Part shown: positions 23,613 through 32,559 of the stretch, piece after piece
Layout of the letters: each line of letters begins with the position of its first letter
Numbering within the stretch: the first letter of the stretch is position 1
Assembly (NCBI GenBank): GCA_963833235.1
Contig: CAWHXG010000001.1
Location: 62,001-126,000, forward strand
DNA from: CAWHXG01 sp963833235
Lineage (GTDB): Bacteria > Pseudomonadota > Alphaproteobacteria > Rhodobacterales > Rhodobacteraceae
Reading direction: 5' to 3'
DNA length: 64,000 bases
Notes under the pieces: model-generated
Seen by the model: only the letters and a program-made list of their open reading frames with translations
Told to the model about the DNA's origin: nothing
Databases searched by the model: none
Made by a program: the position numbers and the translations under genes

Positions 23613-24544
23613 ACCAGCAGATAGGCCATGTAGGCGAGGTAGAGGCCCGTCAGACCTATCCCGGTGCCCCGCCCCATATCCCATCGCAGAAGGACGAACG
23701 GGGCCAGCAGCAGGGAGCTGCCCAACATCACCCAGAGATCGAGGCGGAGGAATTCGGGATCGACGGGGATATTGCCGAACAGGCCGGCGACGCCGATGAT
23801 CGCGAGCAGGTTGAAGACGTTGGATCCCACGACGTTGCCAAGGGCCACATCCGCCTTGCCACGCAACGCGGCCATCAGGGTGGTGGCGAGCTCGGGCAGC
23901 GAGGTTCCTAGCGCGATGATGGTCAGGCCGATCACCGTTTCGCTGATGCCGAAGGTGCGCGCGATATTGGTGGCGGAGCTGACGAGAAGCTGCGCGCCCA
24001 GCGGCAGGCCGACGAGGCCAATGGCCAGGAACACGAGGATCCGCGACCAGGGCAGGTCGGGATCGGCGCCCTCGATCTCGTCGGTCGCGCAGCTGCTGCG
24101 GTGCGCGCGCGCCGCCTGCATCTGGAAGAAGAGGATCACCGCAAGAATAGCTAGCAGGATCAGGCTGCTGACCCATGTCAGCGGCCCGAAGATGCAAAGC
24201 ACCGCGAAGGCCACCGAGACGGCCAGCATCGCGGCATAGTCGCGGCCAACCTCGCACTTGCTGGTCGAGAGGCCGGCGACAACGGCGGGTAGGCCAAGGA
24301 CCAGCAGTATGTTCGCGATGTTGGATCCTACCACGTTGCCAAGCGCGATGCCCGGCGCGTCGTCGAGCACAGCCTTGACCGAGACAAGCATCTCTGGCGC
24401 GGACGTGCCGAAGGCGACAATGGTGAGCCCGACGATCAAGGCGGGAATGCCCAACCTCAGGCTCAGGTTGACGGCGCCCTTGACCAGCGCGTCCCCCGCC
24501 AGCAGCAGCAGGACAAGCCCGAGCCCCCCAAGGATCCAATCCAA
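23609..24544 (-). CDS. Calcium/sodium antiporter (CaCA superfamily, YrbG-like)
   Basis: Inner-membrane cation exchanger, 311 residues, about ten helices in two inverted halves. Both alpha repeats are present: GTSAPEMLVS with GNVVGSNIANILLVLG, and GTSLPELATT with GNVVGSNVFNLLAIIG; the acidic and Asn/Ser residues that coordinate ions are retained. TTG 24544 is chosen because the family begins with the first helix and the upstream gene stops just before; a longer frame to 24625 overlaps that gene. Ions moved are inferred from the family. Confidence 0.92.
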   Translation of the reverse strand: MDWILGGLGLVLLLLAGDALVKGAVNLSLRLGIPALIVGLTIVAFGTSAPEMLVSVKAVLDDAPGIALGNVVGSNIANILLVLGLPAVVAGLSTSKCEVGRDYAAMLAVSVAFAVLCIFGPLTWVSSLILLAILAVILFFQMQAARAHRSSCATDEIEGADPDLPWSRILVFLAIGLVGLPLGAQLLVSSATNIARTFGISETVIGLTIIALGTSLPELATTLMAALRGKADVALGNVVGSNVFNLLAIIGVAGLFGNIPVDPEFLRLDLWVMLGSSLLLAPFVLLRWDMGRGTGIGLTGLYLAYMAYLLV

Positions 24545-24548
24545 GCCT

Positions 24549-24734
24549 TCAGTCCCCGGCGCCGCAGCGGCAGGGACCGGACCCGATGCGATAGCGCCCG
24601 CAGGCCGGGCATTTGGCGGCTGCAAGGCGCATCCGCCCGCGCTTGAGGTTTTGCAAGCGTTTCGGGAGGCGGAGCCGGCCCATGAGGGCCAGGATCATCA
24701 TTCCGATCAGGAAGACGGTGACGACCTTGATCAT
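24549..24734 (-). CDS. Small membrane protein with zinc-ribbon-like C terminus
   Basis: 61 residues. One transmembrane helix (about 3-18), a basic linker, then CPACGRYRIGSGPCRC, a pattern of paired cysteines able to bind zinc. ATG 24734 lies only four bases after the stop of the S49 peptidase gene. Conserved small protein of unknown function; it is too short for many gene finders to call at the right start. Confidence 0.7.
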   Translation of the reverse strand: MIKVVTVFLIGMMILALMGRLRLPKRLQNLKRGRMRLAAAKCPACGRYRIGSGPCRCGAGD

Positions 24735-24738
24735 CGAA

Positions 24739-25551
24739 TTACAGCCCATATCGGGCGTAGTGCGCGCGCTCCTCGACGGCGGCCAGCGCATCCAGCGCGA
24801 TCCCGGCCCCGAACCGCTGCAGAAGGCTGCGGCGCCGGCCATAGTGGGTGAAGCGCACGTCCTTGCCGAACAACTCGCGTAGTTTCGGCATGGGATGGCC
24901 GAGCCCGTCCGCCAGGCCCACCTTCACCGCCTGCGGTCCGACCCAGATCTCGCCGGTGAAGAGATCCGGGTTGTCGGCCAGCTTGGCGCCACGGCGCGTC
25001 TTTACATGGGCGATGAAGTTCTCGTGGATCTGATCCAGAAGGCGGTTCAGGCGCGCCACGTCCTCCTCCCGCTCGGGGCGGAAGGGATCGAGCATGCTCT
25101 TGGACTTGCCGGCGGTGTGCACGCGCCGCTCGATCCCCCAGCGTTCGATCAGGTCCTGCGCGCCGAAGCCCGCGGAAATGACGCCGATGGACCCCACAAT
25201 CGAACTTTCGTCGATCCAGATCTCATCGGCCGCGGAGGCGAGCCAGTAGCCGCCCGAGGCCGCGACATCCTCCACGAAGGCATGGACCGGAACGTCCTTC
25301 TCTTCGGCGAGCCGGCGGATACGAGCCCCGATGAGCGAGGATTGGACGGCGCTTCCGCCCGGTGAATTGATGATCAGGGCCACCGCCTTCGGCTTGCCAC
25401 GGCTGAAGGCGCGCTCCAGCAGCAGGGCCAGCCCGGCATCACTTATGCCGCCGCCCCGCGCCCCTGCCGCGATCACGCCGGACATCCGGACGACCGCCAC
25501 CATCGGAGGGGATTTCACGAAGGGGATAAAGCGCTTCATCGGTTCTGACAT
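24739..25551 (-). CDS. S49-family serine peptidase (SppA-like)
   Basis: 270 residues, the short signal-peptide-peptidase form. Ser nucleophile in VAASGGYWLAS; the catalytic Lys is probably in the SGKSKSMLDPFRP segment, as in the Ser-Lys dyad of SppA. ALIINSPGGSAVQSS forms the oxyanion region. There is no obvious N-terminal membrane helix, so it may be cytosolic or peripheral. First gene of the S49-small protein-exchanger-SDR unit. A phage-type head protease (also S49) is a weaker alternative, raised by the spike protein upstream. Confidence 0.9.
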   Translation of the reverse strand: MSEPMKRFIPFVKSPPMVAVVRMSGVIAAGARGGGISDAGLALLLERAFSRGKPKAVALIINSPGGSAVQSSLIGARIRRLAEEKDVPVHAFVEDVAASGGYWLASAADEIWIDESSIVGSIGVISAGFGAQDLIERWGIERRVHTAGKSKSMLDPFRPEREEDVARLNRLLDQIHENFIAHVKTRRGAKLADNPDLFTGEIWVGPQAVKVGLADGLGHPMPKLRELFGKDVRFTHYGRRRSLLQRFGAGIALDALAAVEERAHYARYGL

Positions 25552-25670
25552 AGAATGGCCGATGGCGGGCAACAAGGCGTGGCGGGGCGCGGCAGGCAGA
25601 GAAAAGGCCCCGACCCATGCGGGGCGGAGCCTTTGCGGCGACGGATCTGCGTGCGGGTGGCCCGCGCGAT

Positions 25671-25934
25671 CTACCAGAGGGCGACGAGCCCGGTGGCGGT
25701 CGTGTTGGTCGACTTGATGCGGCTGACGCGCAGGGGATAGATCATGCCAGCAGCCATGTTCTCGAAAGTGATCTCGGCACCGTCGGCGAGGATCGCGGTC
25801 ATGCGGCCTGGGCCGCCCACGTAGATGGCGCGAGTGACCTGCGCGAGGTCTGAATTGTTGCTGGGCGAGATGGATGCGGCGCCGGTTGCCGGCGAGGACA
25901 AGCTGGTCGCGAGAGATTTGAAGGTATCGGGCAT
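25671..25934 (-). CDS. Spike base protein, RCAP_Rcc01079-like
   Basis: 87 residues. The pattern ATxAIYVGGPG, an internal ADGAEITFENMAAGMIYPLR, and the end TTATGLVALW match what I recall of the Rcc01079 family, the base of the head spikes on the Rhodobacter capsulatus gene transfer agent. Strong Shine-Dalgarno AAAGGAGG six bases before ATG 25934. No other capsid, tail or packaging gene is in the window, so it is a stand-alone locus, as in R. capsulatus, where spike genes lie away from the main GTA cluster. No second spike (fibre) gene is evident next to it. Confidence 0.75.
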   Translation of the reverse strand: MPDTFKSLATSLSSPATGAASISPSNNSDLAQVTRAIYVGGPGRMTAILADGAEITFENMAAGMIYPLRVSRIKSTNTTATGLVALW

Positions 25935-26206
25935 GACGGGCCTCCTTTGAAAAGATGAGTTCGGCGGCGCGCCGGCCTGCGGGACCGGGGCGATCGCGGA
26001 TCCGGGCGGCTGCGGGGCCATTCGCCTCGTCCGCCCCGCCCGGTCTGCGCCACCCGACCCGCATGCCGACGACGGGAGCACCATGGCCAGACGCGGTTAA
26101 TCCTGCGTCAGGGCTGCGCGCGGCCTCGCGGCGTTCGCGCAACGGTTGCGGGCGACCGTCCTTCGACCGTCTGGCGGGCCGCCGCGGATTACGGCAAGTT
26201 GTCTAG

Positions 26207-27862
26207 ATGCGATGGCTCCCCCCTCTCTTGCTCCTGCTCGTCCACCTGCCCCTCCCCGCGCGGGCCCAGGATGCGCCGGCTGCGCCGCCGGTCCGCGTGG
26301 AGGAGGGGCGCGCCAGGGTGTCGTTGAGCAACCTGGCGGATGCGCCGCAGGGCCTCGGCTGGCAGGTCACGGTGCGCCCCGATCCCGCATTGGCGGAGGC
26401 TCCAATCTATAGCGTGGCCAGCAAGTGGCCCGTGGCCGGAACGCTGCGCCGCCTGCAGGCCAAGGGGGTGGCTGCAGGGCTGGGCGGCATCCTTTATGAC
26501 AATCGGGACCGCGGGCATTCGGAGCTCCCTGACGGGGAGTTTCCCGGCCTGGCGCGGATCGTCTACGACGAAGACATGCGAAAGCGCCGCCTGGATTATG
26601 GGCTGGCCGGACCGATCCGTTTCTCGCTGCCAGTTCTCGGAAATTCCTCGACCGCGCTGAGGAACAAGGTGCTGGGGCGGAGCCAGCCGCGACTGGCGCT
26701 GTCCAGGCAGGGAACGGCAACTTTGGCGTGGCAGCTCTACGCCGCCAACCATATCTACGCCTATCCTGAACATCGGGATCACGACCCGGAGCGGGGCGAC
26801 CGTTTTCCGGCGAACTCGCCCTTTTTCCTCATCTCCCAGGGCTCCTCCTACACGGATCGGGCGTTGCTTCGCGCGGCGGGGATGATTCTGGCGGCGCTGC
26901 GGCCCGAGACACGGGAGCGGGCGGAAAGGGAAGGCCTGCTGGCGCCCCTGGTGCAGATGATCTTCCGGCGGGCGCAGGCCGGCGCCGGAACGCGGGAGCG
27001 CTACCTGTCTGGCGCCGCGCACCCGACCGTCTGGTCCGGGGAAGATCTGAATTACGCCGCGATGGTCGCCCTGGCCAATGCGATCCCGGCGGATGCGATC
27101 CCGCCCATGGTGCGCCTCAGCGTGGTGCGGGATCTGCCTGCCGTGCCTGGGGTCGATTATCTCGGCGGCAATCTGGGCGAGGCGCTATTCACCACGCCGG
27201 GGGCCGTGGCGCGGCTTTGGCGGTCTTACGACTATCGCCGCGAGATGACGCTGAGCGTCGAGAGCACGGTGGATCCGAACGGACGGCCGCTCAACTTCGA
27301 CTGGGTCCTGCTCCGTGGCGATCCCGGCAAGGTCCGGATCTCCCGCGGCGACGCCGGGGGGCATCTAGCGACGATCTCGGTCGATTGGCATGAAACCCGC
27401 CCCGTGGCGCCGAGATCGCCCCTGTCGACCGACCGGATCGACATTGGCGTCTTCGCCAACAACGGTGTTCACGACAGCGCACCGGCCTTTATCTCCATCG
27501 CCTTCCCCGTGCATCAGAAACGGGTCTGGGAGGAAGGCCCTACCGGGATGCGCTTGCGCAGCCTCGGCTATGCGGTGCCGGAGGGCGTCTATGCCGATCC
27601 GGTTCTCTGGCCACGGGCCGCCTGGCGCGACACGCTTCTCTATGATGCCGACGGGCGCAGGTCAGGATTGGTGCGCGAAGTGAAGGGTGGCGGCGTTGAG
27701 CAATATGTCATTGGCCGCACGGCGCTGCGCGACGCCCTGGTCAGCCCTTCCCCTTTCGCGGGAGGCGCGGCCGAAACGGGGCCGCTCCTGCTTCACATGG
27801 TCGAGACTGACGAGGCCGGGGGCCTGGTGCTGCGACCGCCTGCGGCCCTCACGCTTCGGTGA
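26207..27862 (+). CDS. Secreted protein of unknown function
   Basis: 551 residues. A Sec signal peptide is evident (hydrophobic 4-18, ARA-Q cleavage near 20-21). Distinctive stretches are SKWPVAGTLRRLQAKG, GGILYDNRDRGHSELP, NHIYAYPEHRDHD and STVDPNGRPLNFDWVLLRG; the last resembles a beta-sandwich. I do not recognise the family. Single-gene unit with a 270-base GC-rich upstream gap, next to the exopolysaccharide locus but with its own orientation. Likely periplasmic or extracellular. Confidence 0.8.
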   Translation: MRWLPPLLLLLVHLPLPARAQDAPAAPPVRVEEGRARVSLSNLADAPQGLGWQVTVRPDPALAEAPIYSVASKWPVAGTLRRLQAKGVAAGLGGILYDNRDRGHSELPDGEFPGLARIVYDEDMRKRRLDYGLAGPIRFSLPVLGNSSTALRNKVLGRSQPRLALSRQGTATLAWQLYAANHIYAYPEHRDHDPERGDRFPANSPFFLISQGSSYTDRALLRAAGMILAALRPETRERAEREGLLAPLVQMIFRRAQAGAGTRERYLSGAAHPTVWSGEDLNYAAMVALANAIPADAIPPMVRLSVVRDLPAVPGVDYLGGNLGEALFTTPGAVARLWRSYDYRREMTLSVESTVDPNGRPLNFDWVLLRGDPGKVRISRGDAGGHLATISVDWHETRPVAPRSPLSTDRIDIGVFANNGVHDSAPAFISIAFPVHQKRVWEEGPTGMRLRSLGYAVPEGVYADPVLWPRAAWRDTLLYDADGRRSGLVREVKGGGVEQYVIGRTALRDALVSPSPFAGGAAETGPLLLHMVETDEAGGLVLRPPAALTLR

Positions 27863-27891
27863 GCAACGGGGCTCCTGTGGCGTGCCTGTTC

Positions 27892-28743
27892 TCAGTAATA
27901 GCCGTACTCGTACCCATATCCGCCTGCGTTGTAGCGGCATTTGTTCAAAACGACGCCAAGCACCTGAGTGCTTTGCGCGATCTCACTCTCGGAGATGTCG
28001 ACCTCCTCCATTGTTGATGTCTCCGCCGCTGCGACAAGCAGCGCCGCATCCACGTGCTCCAGGAAGCCGATCGTGTCGTCGCTGGCCAGCAGGGGCGACG
28101 TGTCGAACAGAACGAGGTCTGGCTTGTAGGTCGCCTCCAGATCGGACAGCACTGCGCGGGCCTTGGCGCTCTGCAGCAACTCCGAAGGATTGGGGGCCTG
28201 GCCAGCATTCGTTGCGAAGATCACGTTGCCCTCGTGGCAGACCATGTGATCCTCTGCCGGGTCGGTTCCATCCATGACCTTCCAGAAGTTGTGGCCCATT
28301 TTCACGCCGATGGTCTTCGCGAGCGCCGGGCGCCGCAGATCGATCTCGATGACGAGGGTGCGCAGATCGGACTGACGCGAAAGGCTGAAGGCGAGGTTGG
28401 CCGTGGTCGTGGTCTTGCCGCATTTCGCCGTCGGCGAGGTGATGGCGATTCGCCGCCAGTTGTTCGTTTTGGCTTGCTGCACGATCTTCGTGCGCATCAT
28501 GTCGAAGGCGGATGCATCCTGCTTGCCGAAATACGAGACGATCCGGTTGGCACGCAGTACCTTGGGATCGGGCTGATAGCTCGGCAGGGACGTCCACTTC
28601 TCGCGCACGGAAGGGCTGACCGGCTTGCCGGATCCGCCGCGGTTGGCCATTGCGGCCTGGCCAGGTTTCCCGGCGAGGCCGGCACCGGCCGACGTTCCCC
28701 GGCGCTCACGCGCACGGCTGAGGGCTTCCTGCAACTTTTCCAT
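27892..28743 (-). CDS. Polysaccharide biosynthesis tyrosine autokinase (BY-kinase, CpsD/CapB type)
   Basis: Cytosolic kinase domain that works with a separate chain-length protein to control polysaccharide export. 283 residues: a variable N-terminal linker, Walker A SPTAKCGKTTTTANLA (about 103-118), Walker A' LVIEIDLRRP, Walker B DLVLFDTSPLL, and a C-terminal tyrosine cluster (YGYEYGYY) that would be autophosphorylated. Last gene of the ATPase, chain-length, kinase operon. Confidence 0.92.
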   Translation of the reverse strand: MEKLQEALSRARERRGTSAGAGLAGKPGQAAMANRGGSGKPVSPSVREKWTSLPSYQPDPKVLRANRIVSYFGKQDASAFDMMRTKIVQQAKTNNWRRIAITSPTAKCGKTTTTANLAFSLSRQSDLRTLVIEIDLRRPALAKTIGVKMGHNFWKVMDGTDPAEDHMVCHEGNVIFATNAGQAPNPSELLQSAKARAVLSDLEATYKPDLVLFDTSPLLASDDTIGFLEHVDAALLVAAAETSTMEEVDISESEIAQSTQVLGVVLNKCRYNAGGYGYEYGYY

Positions 28744-28803
28744 TCTAAAGCCTTTCCCCGGCCTGTCTTCGCAGCATGCGGCCTCGGCCGCGAGGCACCG
28801 TCG

Positions 28804-30360
28804 TCATTCCGAGAAGATCGACACGCCCGCACGGTTCACGATCGTCTCGATCACGTCATCAAGTGGCATGTACAGCGTGTGAACGGCGAAGAGGGCAACC
28901 GGGATCACCAGGATCAACAGACCCACGACCGCAAGGACGATCGTCCGCCGGAACGCCAGCTCCCCTTCGGTTCGCATATAGGGCAGCACCGCCAGCGGTG
29001 CGATCCCGAGCTTGTCGGTCAACTCCATGGGGCGGCGGATCGAGCGGTTCAGCAGCTCCAGCAGGACCACAAAGCCCAGTCCGGCCAAAATACCGACGCC
29101 GGCCCCGGCCACGGCGATAAGCGGCCGGTCAGGCTTGGTGGGGCTGGTGGGTTCGGTTGCCTGCTCGATGACCGTGATCCGCTGGCCCTTGGACAGCAGT
29201 TCCAGCCTCTCGCCGGTCTCGGCTTTCGAGACGCGGTCAGTCGTCGCCTGGAAACGTGCCTGGGTGTTGTTGAAGTCGCGTTCAAGCCCCTCCAGCGTGA
29301 TCGCATTGGCGGGCACGCTGGAGATGTTATTGGCGACCTGATCCAATTCCTCGCTCAGTCGCGCGGTCTCTTCCGCGCGGTATTCCAACTCTCCATCGAT
29401 CTCCCCAAGCTGGCTATCCATGAGAACCTGGCCGGCATCGACATCGGAATCGACAAGGCCCAGATCATCGGCAACGCGGCTCTCGAGCTGACTGACGCGG
29501 GATTCCAGCAACCGCACCCGCGGGTTCGTATTCGAAAACACCAGCAACGCATTGTCGAGGTCCCGCCGTGCCTGCTGCAACGCCTGCTCATCCGGCGTCA
29601 GCTGGGCAGAGGCGTTCCCGAGTTGGCCGGTGCGCTCGAAGACCTCGACCAGACGGGCGCGCTGCTCCCGCAGGTTCTGCGTCTCGCGCGTGATCTGCGT
29701 CAGTCGGTCCTGCAGATACGACTGGCGGCTGCGCAGGTATTCGATGCCTCCGGGCAAGGCGTCGGCGTTGGCGTTCTTGAATTCCAGAATGCGCTGGCTC
29801 TGCACGTCGAGCTGCTCGTTCAGGCGTTCGACCTCGTTCTCGAAGAACTGCAGCGTGTCTCCAGCCCGGGCCGTGCGCATCTCCACGTTCTCACGCAGCA
29901 TCAAAGTGACGAACTCGTTCGCAACCTCCGCGGCCTGACGGCCGGATTCCGCACGGAATCCAACGGTCAATACCGTTGCCCGCTCCCGCCCCCCGGAGGC
30001 CGTGAAGGACGTCCGGTTCCGCATGTCGGAAACGATGTTGTTCGCGCCAACGGCTTCGCCAGCCGCCCGCCGGTCGCTGTAGACGTTGAGGCGCCGAGCG
30101 AGCTCCAGCAGATTGGCCCGGGTCAGAAGCCTCTGCTCGATGATCTGCAATTGCTCCTGCGCCTGCGTTCTCACCGTGGAGGCCGCAAGCTCGTCCGGGA
30201 TCTGCGCGGATTCGACCAGCAGTGTCGCCTTCGCCTCGTATTCCGCCGGCAGTATCACCGCCACCGTCAGGCCGATCGACGTGAAGACCGAGGCAATCGT
30301 GATGAAGTAGGGAAAGCGCCGCCAGAACACCGACAGGTAATATTTCATATCGAGCTTCAT
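28804..30360 (-). CDS. Polysaccharide chain-length determinant (Wzz/GumC-like, XrtA/XrtD-associated type)
   Basis: Inner-membrane co-polymerase, 518 residues. TM1 about 17-37, a large periplasmic coiled-coil region (about 60-405) with several LLESRVSQLESRV-type heptads, TM2 about 420-442 following the Pro-rich PTSPTKPDRP, and an additional C-terminal helix about 472-494. No cytosolic kinase is fused; it is encoded by the next gene. ATG overlaps the ATPase stop (ATGA). Confidence 0.9.
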   Translation of the reverse strand: MKLDMKYYLSVFWRRFPYFITIASVFTSIGLTVAVILPAEYEAKATLLVESAQIPDELAASTVRTQAQEQLQIIEQRLLTRANLLELARRLNVYSDRRAAGEAVGANNIVSDMRNRTSFTASGGRERATVLTVGFRAESGRQAAEVANEFVTLMLRENVEMRTARAGDTLQFFENEVERLNEQLDVQSQRILEFKNANADALPGGIEYLRSRQSYLQDRLTQITRETQNLREQRARLVEVFERTGQLGNASAQLTPDEQALQQARRDLDNALLVFSNTNPRVRLLESRVSQLESRVADDLGLVDSDVDAGQVLMDSQLGEIDGELEYRAEETARLSEELDQVANNISSVPANAITLEGLERDFNNTQARFQATTDRVSKAETGERLELLSKGQRITVIEQATEPTSPTKPDRPLIAVAGAGVGILAGLGFVVLLELLNRSIRRPMELTDKLGIAPLAVLPYMRTEGELAFRRTIVLAVVGLLILVIPVALFAVHTLYMPLDDVIETIVNRAGVSIFSE

Positions 30361-31223
30361 GGCCTGCGATCCTCCGTGATCCGGACCGCGCCGATAAAGA
30401 CGCCGTCATCGAGAACGTTCTGCACTATCTCCGGGGTGACCATCGTCTCCTCGGCGGAGAACGCATAGACAAGGGCTAGATCGCATAACTTGTTCACAAG
30501 TCTGGGAACCCCGTCCGTAACCTGATGCACCAGGTCAGCGGAGTCTGGGCTGAACTCGTTGCCTGTGCCACCGGCAATTCGGAGGCGGTGGGCAATGTAT
30601 TCCACAACGTTCGCTTGGGACATCGCGGATAGATGGAACCCCGCCCCGACCCGCTGGGCGAACTGACGCAATTCGGGGCGATTGACGAGATCGCGCAGCT
30701 CGGGCTGCCCAACGAGGACCAGCTGCACCAGCTCGTCCTTGTTGGAGTTGATGTTTGTCAGCATCCGGAGCTCTTCCAGCGTCTCGTAGGTGAGGTTCTG
30801 CGCCTCGTCGATGATCAGGATGACCCGCTTGCCGTCAGCATAAGTCTGCAGAAGGAACTCCTGAAGCCGCTGGAACAGCCGGACGTAGGAGGCCTGCTGA
30901 TCAAACTCGACGTCGAGGGCGTGGAGCACCCATTGCAACAGCTCCCCGCGGCTGCCCTGCGCGTTTGAGATCAGACCGACGACCACATCATCGGCGATGG
31001 ATTGCAGCAGATACTGCAACAGCGTGGTCTTTCCTGCGCCGACTTCGCCCGTGATGACGGTTATCGGAGCACGGGTGACGACGCCATATTCCAACATGGT
31101 GTACGCCAGCCGGTGCGCCTTTGACCAATACAGAAACTCAGGATCGGGAACGAGCGTGAACGGACGCTCGGAGAACCCGAAGTGAGAGTTGTAGATGTCG
31201 ATGGGAGAACTTGAATTCATCAT
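30357..31223 (-). CDS. ExeA-like AAA ATPase of the exosortase/EPS system
   Basis: 288 residues. Opens IDIYNSHFGFSERPFTLVPD, characteristic of ExeA and the PEP-CTERM-associated ATPase family; Walker A GEVGAGKTTLL near 55-65; Walker B ILIIDEAQNL near 135-145; sensor LVLVGQPELRD. Such ATPases accompany the exosortase-linked chain-length protein. Two consecutive ATG codons (31223, 31220) can start it. First gene of its operon and divergent from the sugar transferase across a 500-base gap. Confidence 0.9.
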   Translation of the reverse strand: MMNSSSPIDIYNSHFGFSERPFTLVPDPEFLYWSKAHRLAYTMLEYGVVTRAPITVITGEVGAGKTTLLQYLLQSIADDVVVGLISNAQGSRGELLQWVLHALDVEFDQQASYVRLFQRLQEFLLQTYADGKRVILIIDEAQNLTYETLEELRMLTNINSNKDELVQLVLVGQPELRDLVNRPELRQFAQRVGAGFHLSAMSQANVVEYIAHRLRIAGGTGNEFSPDSADLVHQVTDGVPRLVNKLCDLALVYAFSAEETMVTPEIVQNVLDDGVFIGAVRITEDRRP

Positions 31224-31729
31224 ATCCAGACGTGGAGGAGCCGAGATGCCGCCCCTCCGCACACATGCTTTACCAAACCTAAGCCCAACGGACCAAGAAA
31301 CCTGTCCCTGCACCCCGGGCTACAGAGAGAAAGTGAACAAAAGAAGCCATATACCCCCGTTTGCATCGAAACGTCGCAATATTTTGTCGATCGCTGCTCG
31401 GCGTGACGTGGTTTGAACGCAATTTCGCGCGCGGGCATCTCAGGCAGCGTGTGCCCTGTGGGCAGCATATACGCCGTGTGGTGCGCAAAATCATGTCAGG
31501 TCCAGACCGACGCTCCATGAAGGTATCGTGACGTTCGCCACCAGCGCAAACAATAATCTGGAAAAACAGTCATTTAAGCGGAATCCTGCACAAAGAGGAA
31601 AAATCGAACCTTCATTGAACCAAATCCCGCAACCGTGTTAAGGATTCGGAGGTCGCCGGGTAGAGCGCTGTGTTGGGCTCTTCTTGCTGTGAGTGTGTGG
31701 TGATCCTGTTGTTACGAGAGGTGACTGAT
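31224..31729. other. Divergent control region of the exopolysaccharide locus
   Basis: About 506 bases without a credible gene, noticeably AT-richer than the surroundings. It should hold promoters for the ATPase operon (minus) and the sugar transferase (plus). A candidate for the latter is at 31615-31643. A small dyad TGCCC-TGT-GGGCA lies at 31449-31461. Short frames here lack homology or codon bias. Confidence 0.55.
31615..31643 (+). promoter_or_regulatory. Candidate sigma-70 promoter for the sugar transferase
   Basis: TTGAAC, a 17-base spacer and TTAAGG, about 86 bases before the start codon chosen. The -35 is good and the -10 is poor. By-eye prediction only. Confidence 0.35.
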
Positions 31730-32401
31730 TTGACTGCGCATTTTAATAGTTCCGGCGAAGTGCTGGCTGAGATCGTCGACTACACGCCACGGCGCAGCAT
31801 GTATCGTCAGATCGCCAAGCGCGCCTTCGACCTAAGCTTCCTGTTGGTTGCCTGCATCGTGGTCGTTCCAGCCGTGGCCATCTTGGCGCTCATCGTCATG
31901 ACAGATGGCGGAAACCCATTCTACGTACAGCGTCGGGTCGGCAAGAATGGCAAGACCTTCTCCATGTTGAAGCTGCGCTCGATGGTGATCGACGCCGACC
32001 GCAAGCTGCTGGCGCATCTGCGTGCCGATCCCTGTGCGCGCGCGCAGTGGGACGAGACGCAAAAGCTACAGGACGACCCACGAATTACCCGGTTCGGCCG
32101 GCTCATGCGTAAGACGTCGCTCGACGAGCTCCCGCAGTTCTGGAATGTGCTCATGGGCGACATGAGCGTGGTGGGGCCCCGTCCGATGATGCCGTCGCAG
32201 CGGGATCTCTACCCGGGTCAGGCATATTATGCCATGAAGCCCGGCGTGACCGGCTTTTGGCAAGTCGGCGATCGGAACAATACCACGTTCGCCGCGCGGG
32301 CTCGTTTCGATGCCGCCTACTATGATCAGGTTTCCCTCGGGACAGATCTGATGGTGATTCTGAAAACAATCCGCTGCGTGCTGCGCGGGACCGGCGTTTG
32401 A
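31730..32401 (+). CDS. Undecaprenyl-phosphate sugar phosphotransferase (ExoY type)
   Basis: Starts the polysaccharide repeat by moving a sugar phosphate to undecaprenyl phosphate at the inner membrane. About 223 residues: one hydrophobic segment (FDLSFLLVACIVVVPAVAIL), then the catalytic domain with KLRSM, RKTSLDELPQFWNVL, DMSVVGPRPM and KPGVTGFWQV. The frame is open from 31670; TTG 31730 is preferred since GAGAGGTGA precedes it by five bases; GTG 31721 is possible. The short, one-helix form is ExoY/RfbP-C-like rather than the five-helix WbaP. Confidence 0.93.
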   Translation: MTAHFNSSGEVLAEIVDYTPRRSMYRQIAKRAFDLSFLLVACIVVVPAVAILALIVMTDGGNPFYVQRRVGKNGKTFSMLKLRSMVIDADRKLLAHLRADPCARAQWDETQKLQDDPRITRFGRLMRKTSLDELPQFWNVLMGDMSVVGPRPMMPSQRDLYPGQAYYAMKPGVTGFWQVGDRNNTTFAARARFDAAYYDQVSLGTDLMVILKTIRCVLRGTGV

Positions 32402-32559
32402 CGATCACGTAGAGTTTGCTCGAGTTCGCGGCAACTCTGCCTCAACTAGCAGACGTGGCGGGCCACTCTTTCACGTTTCAGTCATGCCATTGAGGTTAGC
32501 GTCCTGCGGCGTAGGCTTGTCCCGGCCGCACCCGATGAATTTTCGCGAATGGAACTCCG

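Noticed and set aside
31195..31520. Short frames in the divergent EPS control region
   Set aside because: Both-strand frames of 70-80 codons with no coding bias in an AT-richer regulatory gap.
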